Shown here in pieces: positions 33,282 to 42,163 of a stretch of DNA of 64,000 nt. Within the stretch, counting starts at the first letter, position 1. Each line of letters begins with the position of its first letter. A program made the translations under genes and the position numbers. Origin of the DNA: Lentisphaerota bacterium (GTDB taxonomy: Bacteria; Verrucomicrobiota; Lentisphaeria; Oligosphaerales; JABHEG01); contig JABHEG010000287.1 of the NCBI GenBank assembly GCA_018676675.1, positions 1 to 64,000 on the forward strand, written 5' to 3'. The notes beneath the pieces were generated by a model, which made no database searches, was not told where the DNA came from, and saw nothing but the letters and a program-made list of their open reading frames with translations.

Positions 33282-33297
33282 CGACTGCTGACAGTCG
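33282..33297. other. Small perfect hairpin upstream of the alpha-2-macroglobulin gene
   Basis: CGACTG-CTGA-CAGTCG forms a 6-bp stem with a 4-nt loop, about 79 nt before the gene start. No U-tract follows, so it is not a standard terminator. Confidence 0.3.
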
Positions 33298-33375
33298 ATC
33301 TCTGCTTACGCTCCGCCAGAATTTTTCCGTCGATTGCCCGTCAGGTTGAGAACAAGAGAAGAAGGATCAGAGAGC

Positions 33376-36300
33376 ATGTCCCGGTCACGCCTGTTTCTGC
33401 CGATCACCGTTGTTTCGTTGGGGATCAACGTCGCGCTTTTCGTATCTTGTGTGAACCGGCATCGCGAAGAGCGTGCTTCGCCCGGCATCAAGTCCGTCAC
33501 CTATGAACCGACCGCTGGGGGCGGTGGACATTTCGTTATCCGCTTCAAGACCGAGATGGCGCTGGACGGTGATACTGAGGCTGGCTTGATGCCGGTGGTC
33601 TTCACCCCTCCCATTCCTTACCACGCTGTGTGGGACGATACGGAGACGGCTGTGCTGTTCCCTAACGAGGTGCTGCCCCCCGGTCGTCAGCTTGCAGTTC
33701 GATCGCATGCAGATCTGCGTGACGCTGCCGGACGGGAACTGGCCGGAGAAGACAGCCATGTGGAAACGGACGGACTGGAACTGCTTGAAGTGGGAACAGC
33801 AGCACGGTCAGACCTGATCCAGACCCGATTGACGCTCCGCTTCTCGGGGATGGTCAATCCCGTGGAACTGATGGAGTCTCTGACAATCACCGATGGTGAC
33901 GGCCATGAGCTGAAGGCAAGGCCGTTGCGGACGCAGCCGATGCATCGGTGCATGCTTGTGGTCACACATGCGGAGACGTGCCGCAAACTCACAGTCACCG
34001 TTGCCGCGGGGCTCCGGGCGCACGGCGCTGACCTCGGAACCGACGAGGTGTTCACTCAGGACGTGAAGCTCAGTCCTGTCCTTGAGATCGGGGAAGTCAG
34101 CGCCCACAACGATTACCGTGGCCCCTATCTGCGCTGCCGCTTCGCCGGGGATGTGGTGCCTGAGTCCAAGGAATGGATACGTGTCGATCCGCCGGTTGTG
34201 TTCACAGTAGAGTCGTCCTCATGGGAGGATGGTTGCCGCCTTCGCGGAGATTTCGCGCCGCGAACATTCTACAAGGTCTCTTTCAAGAAGGGGCTCCGGA
34301 CGGCTGAGGGACTGAAGCTACTGCGTGATGTGCACTGCCGGGTGGTCACCGGCGATCTGCGCCCCGTCCTGGCTTTTGCGAGCAAGGGACCGTACCTGCC
34401 GCAATGCCGGCGTCCTGAGCTGCCTGTTCGGGTATGCAACATCGCGCGCATGCACCTCGATGCGACTCGGATCTACCCCAACAACCTCGTCGCCTTCTTT
34501 CGAGATGGCCCCTCTTCAGCACACCGGACGGGACGCCGTGTTGGATCCCTTGATCTGGTCCCGAAGGTGGATGCGAATAGCACAGAGTCGGTAAGCCTTC
34601 CTCTCGATCGGCTGTTGCCTGGTAAAGAGCCGGGAATCTACACGGTCAGCGCGATGGCCAAGGGCAGGTACTGGCCGCGCAGTGTCCGGACGGTGGTCTG
34701 GACTGATCTGGCTATGGGCGCGGTTCTTTCAGATGGCGAGGCCAGTGTGTGGGTGATGAGTCTGGAGCACAATGCTCCGGTTGACGGATGTGAGACGAAG
34801 ATTCTGTCCTACCGAAATCAGGAACTGGGGTCAGGAGTCACTGACGCACACGGCCTGGTGCGGATCCCGCTTACCGCCCTTGCGGATGAGGAACCGTATT
34901 TGGCCGTTGGGCGGAAGGGAGAAGATCTGGTCCTGCTGGGGCTCGTGAGCAAGTACCGCCACGACATGGCGGTCTTCGACACAGGCGGGCGCGGCTTCCC
35001 GGAGGCCCCATACGAAGCATTTCTCTACACGGAGCGCGGGATCTGTCGTCCTGGAGAGGACATCGCGCTTTCCGCTCTCGTCAGAGGCACTGACCTGAAC
35101 GCGGCGGGTGGTTTCCCAGCTGAGCTGCGGATCACTGACCCACGTGGACGGCTGTTCCGCTCCGAAGGGGTGGCCCTCAATGATGCGGGTTTTGCTGCGG
35201 TCACGGTATCTGTTCCCCCGCATGCGCCAACGGGAGAATACACAGCCCAGCTGGGCCTTCCCGGTGGAGCGATGGGAAAAGGCAGGAGAGCCTGGGGGAA
35301 CTGCAGTTTCATGGTTGGCCACTACGTCCCCGATCGCATCCGAGTCCAACTTGAAGCCCCGCCCGAGTCCTGTGGTCCCGGAGAGACCTTCGAGGCTGCG
35401 TTGCTGGCTGAGTACTACTTCGGCCAGCCTGCGGCCGAACACGGCGTGGTCTTTACCACACGGTGCAGCCATCGTTCATTCACACCTCAGGGGTTTGCGG
35501 AATACACATTCGGCAACCGGGAGAGGAAACGGTGGTCATCCACGGTCAGCAAAACCGAGTTGAAGACGGGCTCGGCCGGCGACGCCGTCTGTGAGATCGA
35601 AGCGCCGGAGCTTTCCGGGAAAGAGCTGCCGGTGGCGGCCCTGCAGTTGGTGACGACAGCCACCGTTCGGGAGCCCGGCGGTCGAACCGTTTCAGCGTCG
35701 CAGTACGTCGACTTCCACGCGTATCCCTATTACGTGGGTCTGCGCTCTTTGTGGGACGCGAGTGAGCCTCCGGAATCCGATCCCCGGTTTGCCTGGGTGG
35801 CCGTTGACCCGGCCGGCAACCGCATCAGTCCGGCCGGGCCGTTGAACTACACGCTCTTCCGGGATGTGTGGCGCAGCACAGTTCAGCTGAACAATGCTGG
35901 GAACTACGTGCGGAAGTGGTTCCAGGATCGTGTCCGTGTCAGTAGCGGCGAGATCCCTGTTGAGGGGCGCAATGAGGGAACGTTCGTACTCAAGTGCGAG
36001 GAGTACAGCAGCTATGTGCTGGTTGTTTCTGCAGCCGGTGACGACGTTTCGACCTTGACCGAGTTCTGGTATTGGCGCGGTGATGCCGGCGGGGCCCGTC
36101 CCACTCACTTGGCTGGTCTGGAGATCAGCTCTGATAAGCGCGCGTACAGGCCCGGAGACACCGCTCAGCTTACCTTGTCTGTACCATCCAAAGGGCAAGC
36201 CTTAATCTGTACCGGGTCCAGAGGGATTGAGCAGACGTTCCGCCGTGCCCTGGAGTCCGGGAAGAACACGGTGGCTGTCACCATTCCCGAATCGGCCTAC

Positions 36301-38715
36301 GGAAGCCTGCATGTGGCGGTGACGGCCGTTCGCGACCGGGCCGAGGGATTCGTGGTGCCCCGGCGCCTGTTTGGTATGGCGCACCTTACCGTGAAACAGG
36401 ACGACCAACACCGACTGCAGGTGGAGTTGGCGACCGTACCGAAGAGCCGTGAAGGCGAGCTGATTCCGGTGACGGTATCACTCTCCGCCCGGGGACAGCC
36501 GGTTGGCGGCTATGTGCAGCTACTTGGGGTTGACGAAGGGCTGCTGGCTCTGACAGCTCATCAGACACCCGACCCTTTTGGGTACTTCTACGGGCCACGC
36601 CGCTGTGAACTGACATTCGGCGACGTCTACGACCACCTTTTCCCGGAGTCACCCGCCAACCTTGGGAGCGTGTCGGTGGACGGGGGCGGCGACGCTCTCC
36701 CGTTTCTCTGTCCGGTGAAGACTGAACAGGAGAAGCCAGCCGTGGTTCTGGTGCCATTGGTTACCGTGCCGCCTTCGGGGAGTACCAGTGTAGAGGTCCG
36801 CATGCCCTCTCATACGGGGGCGTTGCGCCTGATGGCGATTTCCTTCAATGCGGACTCGGTCGGGCATGCGGAACGGGAAGTCGTTGTCAGGGACCCGATA
36901 TCGATTCAGATCACCGCGCCTCGAGCCGTCGCTCCGGGTGATGAGTTCGAGGTGACGGCACACCTGTTCAACCATGACGTGGAGGACGATGCTTTCCGTG
37001 TTTCGGTTGAGGCTTCCGGCCCTCTTGAGATTCTACAGGACAAGATCAAAACGATCACCTTGGCGCGTGGTGGCGACGCCGTGCTGAGGATGCGCTGCCG
37101 GGCACTCCGTGACCAAGCTGGTCCGGTCAGGCTCAGTGCAACGCTCAGCGGAGGCGACAACTCCCATTGTGACGAGGCCATGCTTGCCGTGCGTCCCCCC
37201 AGCCCGCCAACATATCGCTGTGGCTACGGGCAAGTGCCCCCGGGAACAGGCCGTGACCTCCGAGTGCCTGGGGAATGGTTGACGGGAACGGCGAAGCATG
37301 GGCTGCGTGTTTCTGCCTCAATCGACACTGAGGCAACCGGTGCGTTGACCTGGCTGAGACGGTATCCCTATGGCTGCCTCGAACAGACAACGAGCGCTGC
37401 TTTCCCGCTCCTCTACTGGTCCCATCTGTTCCCGGGTGACGAGGCCGGCAGGCACGGCGGAATTGATGGTTCGAGGGTGGCACTTGAGCGCGGCATCGAG
37501 CGCCTCATGCTCATGGAACTGTCATCTGGTGGCTTCTCGATGTGGCCTGGCAATCGGCGGCTGTGGGCCAGCGGATCCGTGTACGCAGCCCATTTCCTGG
37601 TCGCGGCCAGGAAGGAGGGTATTTCGGTCGATCCGGCATTCTGGCGGCGAACGGTTGCCTATCTACGCAGTGCGGTTCTGAAGCGTTACAACGAGCACGC
37701 TTTGGTCGATCGAGCCTATGCCCTGTACGTGCTGGCCTGTGCTGGAGCACCGGAGTCGGCGGTTGCGGGGAGCATTGCCGATGACCCGGATGCCGGTTCT
37801 TTCATCCGTTTCCTTGCGGCTGCGGCCCTCTTGCGTGGCGGGCGTGCCCGTGAAGGCGCGGCGGTTCTCAAGGCCGTGATGAGGGATGACTGTGCGGCCG
37901 GCGAGCTCTCCTGGGATATGGACTCCGACGTACGACGGGCAGGGTTGGCCTTGAGTGTTCTGCTGGATGTGATGCCCATCGATGAGCAGTGTCTGCGCTT
38001 GCTGGAACGGTTGCGCAGGAAACGGAACAGCGAGGGACATTGGGGAACGACGCAGGACAACGCGGTGGTCGTCATCGCCTTGGCCAAGTGGGCCCGACGG
38101 CAGGGCAACCAGCCCCCGGGCGAAGGACAGGTAACAACACCGTCCGGACAGGTTGTCAGGGTGACTGGGGAGACCCCTTTCACGGCGACCGGTTCCAATG
38201 CCGGCAAGGCATATCGGCTGCGGGCTCTGGGCCCGGGGGCCCTGTTCTATGCGTGGGAATCCAGCGGCGTCCCTTTGACAGTATCGTCCGAACCGGTTGC
38301 TCGAGGACTCCGGATCAAACGATCCTACGTTGGCCAGGACGGGGAATCCAGGACACGGTTCAGACAAGGAGAACTGATACGGGTCAAGCTGGAATTGAAT
38401 ACCCCCCGCTACTGCGCCGACACCGTGGTCGTGGATCTGTTGCCGGGAGGTCTGGAGATCGAGGACAGCTCGTTGGTCACTCGAGCTGGCCGACGCGACA
38501 AGAAGAAGCGCCTGTCAACAGACTTCGTTGACAAACGGGATGACCGCCTGCTGCTCTTCTGTGATCTCCATGGTGGAGGGGTGGCGTCATTTAGCTACAG
38601 CGCCAGAGCGGTCACCCGGGGAGATTTCGCCATTCCGTGCGCGTCTGTGGAAGCCATGTACGATCCGGAAATCCGTGCTTCAACCGGGGGGGGAGACATC
38701 CTCGTTGTCGATTGA
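33376..38715 (+). CDS. Bacterial alpha-2-macroglobulin (YfhM-like), thioester type
   Basis: A 1,779-residue protease-trapping protein of the bacterial alpha-2-macroglobulin family, expected in the periplasm. An N-terminal hydrophobic segment (SRSRLFLPITVVSLG) is followed by F-V-S-C, a non-canonical lipobox that may make it a lipoprotein. Macroglobulin-like domains fill the N-terminal two-thirds. The thioester motif is intact at C1334-L-E-Q1337 in YPYGCLEQTTSA, followed by the alpha/alpha-toroid thioester domain and a final receptor-binding-like domain. These proteins trap proteases by covalent attachment. The ATG at 33376 has AAGGA 9 nt upstream. The pbpC-type gene begins 9 bp after its stop, matching the well-known yfhM-pbpC pairing (cell-wall damage and defence). 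Confidence 0.93.
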   Translation: MSRSRLFLPITVVSLGINVALFVSCVNRHREERASPGIKSVTYEPTAGGGGHFVIRFKTEMALDGDTEAGLMPVVFTPPIPYHAVWDDTETAVLFPNEVLPPGRQLAVRSHADLRDAAGRELAGEDSHVETDGLELLEVGTAARSDLIQTRLTLRFSGMVNPVELMESLTITDGDGHELKARPLRTQPMHRCMLVVTHAETCRKLTVTVAAGLRAHGADLGTDEVFTQDVKLSPVLEIGEVSAHNDYRGPYLRCRFAGDVVPESKEWIRVDPPVVFTVESSSWEDGCRLRGDFAPRTFYKVSFKKGLRTAEGLKLLRDVHCRVVTGDLRPVLAFASKGPYLPQCRRPELPVRVCNIARMHLDATRIYPNNLVAFFRDGPSSAHRTGRRVGSLDLVPKVDANSTESVSLPLDRLLPGKEPGIYTVSAMAKGRYWPRSVRTVVWTDLAMGAVLSDGEASVWVMSLEHNAPVDGCETKILSYRNQELGSGVTDAHGLVRIPLTALADEEPYLAVGRKGEDLVLLGLVSKYRHDMAVFDTGGRGFPEAPYEAFLYTERGICRPGEDIALSALVRGTDLNAAGGFPAELRITDPRGRLFRSEGVALNDAGFAAVTVSVPPHAPTGEYTAQLGLPGGAMGKGRRAWGNCSFMVGHYVPDRIRVQLEAPPESCGPGETFEAALLAEYYFGQPAAEHGVVFTTRCSHRSFTPQGFAEYTFGNRERKRWSSTVSKTELKTGSAGDAVCEIEAPELSGKELPVAALQLVTTATVREPGGRTVSASQYVDFHAYPYYVGLRSLWDASEPPESDPRFAWVAVDPAGNRISPAGPLNYTLFRDVWRSTVQLNNAGNYVRKWFQDRVRVSSGEIPVEGRNEGTFVLKCEEYSSYVLVVSAAGDDVSTLTEFWYWRGDAGGARPTHLAGLEISSDKRAYRPGDTAQLTLSVPSKGQALICTGSRGIEQTFRRALESGKNTVAVTIPESAYGSLHVAVTAVRDRAEGFVVPRRLFGMAHLTVKQDDQHRLQVELATVPKSREGELIPVTVSLSARGQPVGGYVQLLGVDEGLLALTAHQTPDPFGYFYGPRRCELTFGDVYDHLFPESPANLGSVSVDGGGDALPFLCPVKTEQEKPAVVLVPLVTVPPSGSTSVEVRMPSHTGALRLMAISFNADSVGHAEREVVVRDPISIQITAPRAVAPGDEFEVTAHLFNHDVEDDAFRVSVEASGPLEILQDKIKTITLARGGDAVLRMRCRALRDQAGPVRLSATLSGGDNSHCDEAMLAVRPPSPPTYRCGYGQVPPGTGRDLRVPGEWLTGTAKHGLRVSASIDTEATGALTWLRRYPYGCLEQTTSAAFPLLYWSHLFPGDEAGRHGGIDGSRVALERGIERLMLMELSSGGFSMWPGNRRLWASGSVYAAHFLVAARKEGISVDPAFWRRTVAYLRSAVLKRYNEHALVDRAYALYVLACAGAPESAVAGSIADDPDAGSFIRFLAAAALLRGGRAREGAAVLKAVMRDDCAAGELSWDMDSDVRRAGLALSVLLDVMPIDEQCLRLLERLRRKRNSEGHWGTTQDNAVVVIALAKWARRQGNQPPGEGQVTTPSGQVVRVTGETPFTATGSNAGKAYRLRALGPGALFYAWESSGVPLTVSSEPVARGLRIKRSYVGQDGESRTRFRQGELIRVKLELNTPRYCADTVVVDLLPGGLEIEDSSLVTRAGRRDKKKRLSTDFVDKRDDRLLLFCDLHGGGVASFSYSARAVTRGDFAIPCASVEAMYDPEIRASTGGGDILVVD

Positions 38716-38724
38716 CAGGACCGG

Positions 38725-41073
38725 GTGAATTGTCGTCTGTTTCCGGGCAACACTATCCCCTCAAATGGAGTTTTCAGAGGAATGAAATGCTCAAACAGGG
38801 CAGGGATTGGAGGGGGTTCTCGACGTGTTCGGGTGATTGGCGTGGGAGTGTTGATGGCCGTCGTGGTCACCGGGCTGGCGTGGCAACTGGGACGCCTCCT
38901 CTACCCGTTCCCCGAGGCCAAACTGCTGACCCGAAGGCCGTCCTGTGTATTCAGTGACAGGCACGGGCGGGTGCTCCGTGCTGAGCTCGGTGACAACGAC
39001 TCGTGGCAGATTCCAGTGTCCCTGAGTGACATGTCGCCTTATCTGGTCCACGGAACGCTGGCTGCTGAGGACAAGCGCTTCTGGTCGCATCGTGGGGTGG
39101 ACTGGATCGCGGCTGTTCGAGCGCTGCTCAGCAATGTGAGTTCAGGTCGGACGGTTTCGGGGGCGTCTACTGTCAGTATGCAGTTAGCGCGTCTGGTCTG
39201 TCCCGAGGGCCGCAGCCTTGCCATGAAAGCGCGGCAGGTCTTTCGAGCAATTGACCTTGAGCGCCGACGAGACAAGTCCTGGATTCTGGAGCACTATCTG
39301 AACACGGCTCCCTATGGAGGCAATGTGATCGGCGTCGAAGCCGCGGCGCTCTGCTACTTCGGGAAGTCAGCCGGGGACCTCTCGTTCGTCGAAGCGACTC
39401 TACTCGCGGGTTTGCCGCAACGTCCCTCTGCGTTGCGTCCGGATCGGTACCCCAAAGCTGCTCGGCAAAGACAGGCGCACGTCATCCGGTGCATGACACG
39501 CCGTGGGCACCGGGTTCGCCGGGGGTGGATGCCGGGAGACGAGCCCAACAGCCGTTCTGCAACAGTGGCCGGAGATGGTGAGCGTTCCGGAGGAAGCAAG
39601 GAGGGCATGGCCTCGAACCGCTTGGGATTACCGATGACTGAGGAGCACTTCTGCCGCCTGGCCGCCCTTGAGGACTCCGCCGGTGTGGTGCACACATCTC
39701 TTGATCCCGGCGTGCAACTGCTGGCCCGGGCAACCCTTGGGGCCCATGTAAGGGAGCTCTCCGGAGTTGGTGATGGTGCGGTCGTGGTCGTGGAGAACCG
39801 TACGGGAGCTGTCCGGGCATTGGTTGGGACAGTTGACTTCAGAGCCACGGTGGGAGGGCAGGTGAATGCAGCATGCATGCGGCGCTCACCCGGCTCTGCG
39901 CTGAAGCCGTTCATCTACCTGATGGCTCTGGACGGCGGACTCATTGTCCCGGAGACACGCGTTTCGGATTGTCCGCTGACCTATGAGAAATACCGGCCAA
40001 ACAACTTTGATGGAATGTACAGCGGGGGGATTCAGGCTCGCCAGGCCCTGGCGCGGTCGCGGAACACTCCGGCCGTCCGCCTTCTCGAGGAGATTGGGCC
40101 GGAACGGCTCATACGTGTCCTTAGGAGCTGTGGCATCCGGACGCTTGATCGTGGGGCGGAGGTCTATGGTCTCTCGCTGGCTCTGGGCGGGGGGGAAGTG
40201 ACACTCCTTCAACTAACCAATGCCTACGCGGGGCTGGCCCGTGGCGGAGTCTTCTTCCCCTGCCGGTTCACTGAACCTGAGGACGGGCAGAGCGCTTCCC
40301 CAGCCTCGACGGCACCGTTCGCAAACGGCAGCGTTGCCCTTCTTGCGGACATGCTGAGAACGTATTCCCTTCCCGATTGCCCTAATCTGGTATTGGCGTG
40401 GAAGACGGGGACATCCAATGGGTTGCGCGACGCCTGGTGTATTGCCTTCAACGACGTTTACACCATCGGGGTCTGGATAGGGAACAAAGAGGGGCGCCCT
40501 TCGCCATCTCTGGTCGGGATCGAGGCAGCGGCGCCGGTTGTTGCAGCCCTCTTCCAGGGGATGGGGCTGGACTGTGCCAACGCAGGACTTCGCGATGCCC
40601 CTACGGGGACCAGACCACTGGAGGTGTGCCGCGTCAGCGGCTTGCGGGCAAGGCATAGCTGTGCGGCCAAAGCTCCGGCGTTGGGGATTGTGGGAGTCCC
40701 GCTGAACGCGTGTGAACGATGTGCGTCAACCTGGGCTTCAGACGAGAAGAGGGGGGACGGTTGGCGATGTGAGATGGAGAGCGGGCTTTCGCGTGAGAAG
40801 GTATCAGGGCAGGGGGGCATGCGATCTGCGGGGCGCTGCATTCTGTCTCCGGAATCGACCACCTACGCCGCCCCGACCCAGGACGGGGTGACCCTGCAGC
40901 TCTGTTCCTCTCCCGAGGGAGAAACACTCTGGTTCGTAGATGGACGGTACGCCGGGCGGCATGCGGAAGCCTTCACGCACACGTTCGCTCCCGGAACGCA
41001 TGAAGTGCGTTGTCTCGACCCCGGCGACCAAGGTCTGCCGGACGTCGTCCTGCTTTCTGTCACACCACCATAG
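38725..41073 (+). CDS. pbpC: Penicillin-binding protein 1C
   Basis: A bifunctional peptidoglycan glycosyltransferase/transpeptidase, 782 residues from the GTG at 38725. One membrane helix lies near residues 37-52. The glycosyltransferase (GT51) motif AAEDKRFWSHRGVD has its catalytic Glu at 115, and ASTVSMQLARL follows. The transpeptidase domain has S391-x-x-K394 in SPGSALKPF, S445-R-N447 and K560-T-G-T-S. The C-terminal region with several Cys resembles the BiPBP_C domain. A weak AGGA precedes the GTG; an ATG at 38782, without a well-spaced ribosome binding site, gives a more typical N terminus. It is nine bp downstream of the alpha-2-macroglobulin gene, probably repairing wall damage when that defence acts. 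Confidence 0.93.
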   Translation: MNCRLFPGNTIPSNGVFRGMKCSNRAGIGGGSRRVRVIGVGVLMAVVVTGLAWQLGRLLYPFPEAKLLTRRPSCVFSDRHGRVLRAELGDNDSWQIPVSLSDMSPYLVHGTLAAEDKRFWSHRGVDWIAAVRALLSNVSSGRTVSGASTVSMQLARLVCPEGRSLAMKARQVFRAIDLERRRDKSWILEHYLNTAPYGGNVIGVEAAALCYFGKSAGDLSFVEATLLAGLPQRPSALRPDRYPKAARQRQAHVIRCMTRRGHRVRRGWMPGDEPNSRSATVAGDGERSGGSKEGMASNRLGLPMTEEHFCRLAALEDSAGVVHTSLDPGVQLLARATLGAHVRELSGVGDGAVVVVENRTGAVRALVGTVDFRATVGGQVNAACMRRSPGSALKPFIYLMALDGGLIVPETRVSDCPLTYEKYRPNNFDGMYSGGIQARQALARSRNTPAVRLLEEIGPERLIRVLRSCGIRTLDRGAEVYGLSLALGGGEVTLLQLTNAYAGLARGGVFFPCRFTEPEDGQSASPASTAPFANGSVALLADMLRTYSLPDCPNLVLAWKTGTSNGLRDAWCIAFNDVYTIGVWIGNKEGRPSPSLVGIEAAAPVVAALFQGMGLDCANAGLRDAPTGTRPLEVCRVSGLRARHSCAAKAPALGIVGVPLNACERCASTWASDEKRGDGWRCEMESGLSREKVSGQGGMRSAGRCILSPESTTYAAPTQDGVTLQLCSSPEGETLWFVDGRYAGRHAEAFTHTFAPGTHEVRCLDPGDQGLPDVVLLSVTPP

Positions 41074-41967
41074 TCACAGCCACAGAGGCATGGGGCCGGG
41101 GCCTTGTCGGTCCAGGGCGCCGGCGGCAAGTTCCTCTTCCAGCTCGCTGACGAGTCGTTCACGGTCCTTGGGGAAGCGTCCTTCCAGAGGGAGGATGTTG
41201 GATGTGTGGTTGGCACGGAAGACGGTGCGTTCGAGTTCGAGTGCAGCCACAATATCGCGGAGTTCGCGAACCGTTCCGTATTCCGACAGCAGGTTGAAGC
41301 GCCCTGCCTGGACATCTGCAGCAAGTGTCGTCCCCTCGACTGGGACGACACGTAACGCCGAGAGCAGGCGCGGCTGCATCGCATTGAGTGCCTGCGCGGT
41401 TGCGGTCGCGTGTTCGGAACTCCGGTCACGGCCTCCCAGACCTAGCAGGATCATGATTGACATCCGGAGACCACAAGCCTGAGCGCGCTGGCAGGCCAGG
41501 ACCATATCCGGGACTGCCTCTCCCTTGTGCATGCTGGCCAGTATGGTGGGATCTCCACTCTCCAACCCCATGTAGAGTGTGTGCAGCTTGAGCTCCCGCA
41601 GTTCCTGCAGTTCTCTGGGCGTCTTCGCCAGGATCGACGAACCGTTGGCGTAAAGGCTCACTCGGATCAGCCGGGGAAGAGCCTGTCCCAACTCGGTCAG
41701 GATCAGGCGCAGCAGATCTGCGGACAGCTTCATGGCATCGCCATCAGCGAGGAAAACGCGCCTCGCACCAGGCCATTCAGCCGCAGCTTCCCGAATCTCC
41801 TCCCGGATAGCGTCCGTGCTGTACTCACGGTAAGGGACGCCTTTGTACATGCCGCAGAACGAGCAGGTATTCGAGGGACAGCCATCAACAACTCGAAGGA
41901 TCAGGCTTTCCGCCTCGCCGGGAGGCCGGAACATGGGATGATTGCCGCAGTTGTCAGAACGCATCAT
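41074..41967 (-). CDS. Radical SAM protein
   Basis: A 297-residue radical SAM enzyme. The cluster-binding Cys occur as C-x4-C-x2-C (CPSNTCSFCGMYKG), a spacing used by a subgroup related to HemN/MiaB-like and B12-associated enzymes, where the aromatic Phe before the last Cys is retained. LADGDAMKL and GLESGD are SAM-contact-like motifs; LLGLGG follows. No SPASM or AdoCbl-binding domain is visible, so it is not a canonical sulfatase maturase. The substrate is unknown. The ATG at 41967 has AGAGGAG just upstream and is preferred to earlier starts. Its stop abuts that of pbpC with no base between. Confidence 0.88.
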   Translation of the reverse strand: MMRSDNCGNHPMFRPPGEAESLILRVVDGCPSNTCSFCGMYKGVPYREYSTDAIREEIREAAAEWPGARRVFLADGDAMKLSADLLRLILTELGQALPRLIRVSLYANGSSILAKTPRELQELRELKLHTLYMGLESGDPTILASMHKGEAVPDMVLACQRAQACGLRMSIMILLGLGGRDRSSEHATATAQALNAMQPRLLSALRVVPVEGTTLAADVQAGRFNLLSEYGTVRELRDIVAALELERTVFRANHTSNILPLEGRFPKDRERLVSELEEELAAGALDRQGPGPMPLWL

Positions 41968-42163
41968 GACTCCTCTGTTCTCTTGTCCGGTGGGAAGCAA
42001 TGTCTGACTGGAGGTCGCGGATGTCAATCCGCGAGGTGGAACGAGGGGGAGACGGAAAGTGTGTCTGTGAGGTCGCGGACACCTCGTACACGTGGCAGTG
42101 TAGCGTGGTACTCAAACCGGGCAGAGAGATTAGCACGTCTTCCGAGGAGGCCGAGAGAACTTG

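Noticed and set aside
37663..38367. Minus-strand 234-codon frame inside the alpha-2-macroglobulin gene
   Set aside because: Antisense shadow of a well-supported gene, with no recognisable motif.
41074..41967. Anaerobic sulfatase-maturating enzyme
   Set aside because: It has the C-x4-C-x2-C spacing and is too short to hold the SPASM domain of such enzymes.
41968..42163. tRNA or riboswitch in the gap before the ADP-ribosylglycohydrolase-like gene
   Set aside because: A short GCGGAT-N4-ATCCGC hairpin exists, but no T-loop sequence, acceptor stem or known riboswitch core can be found.
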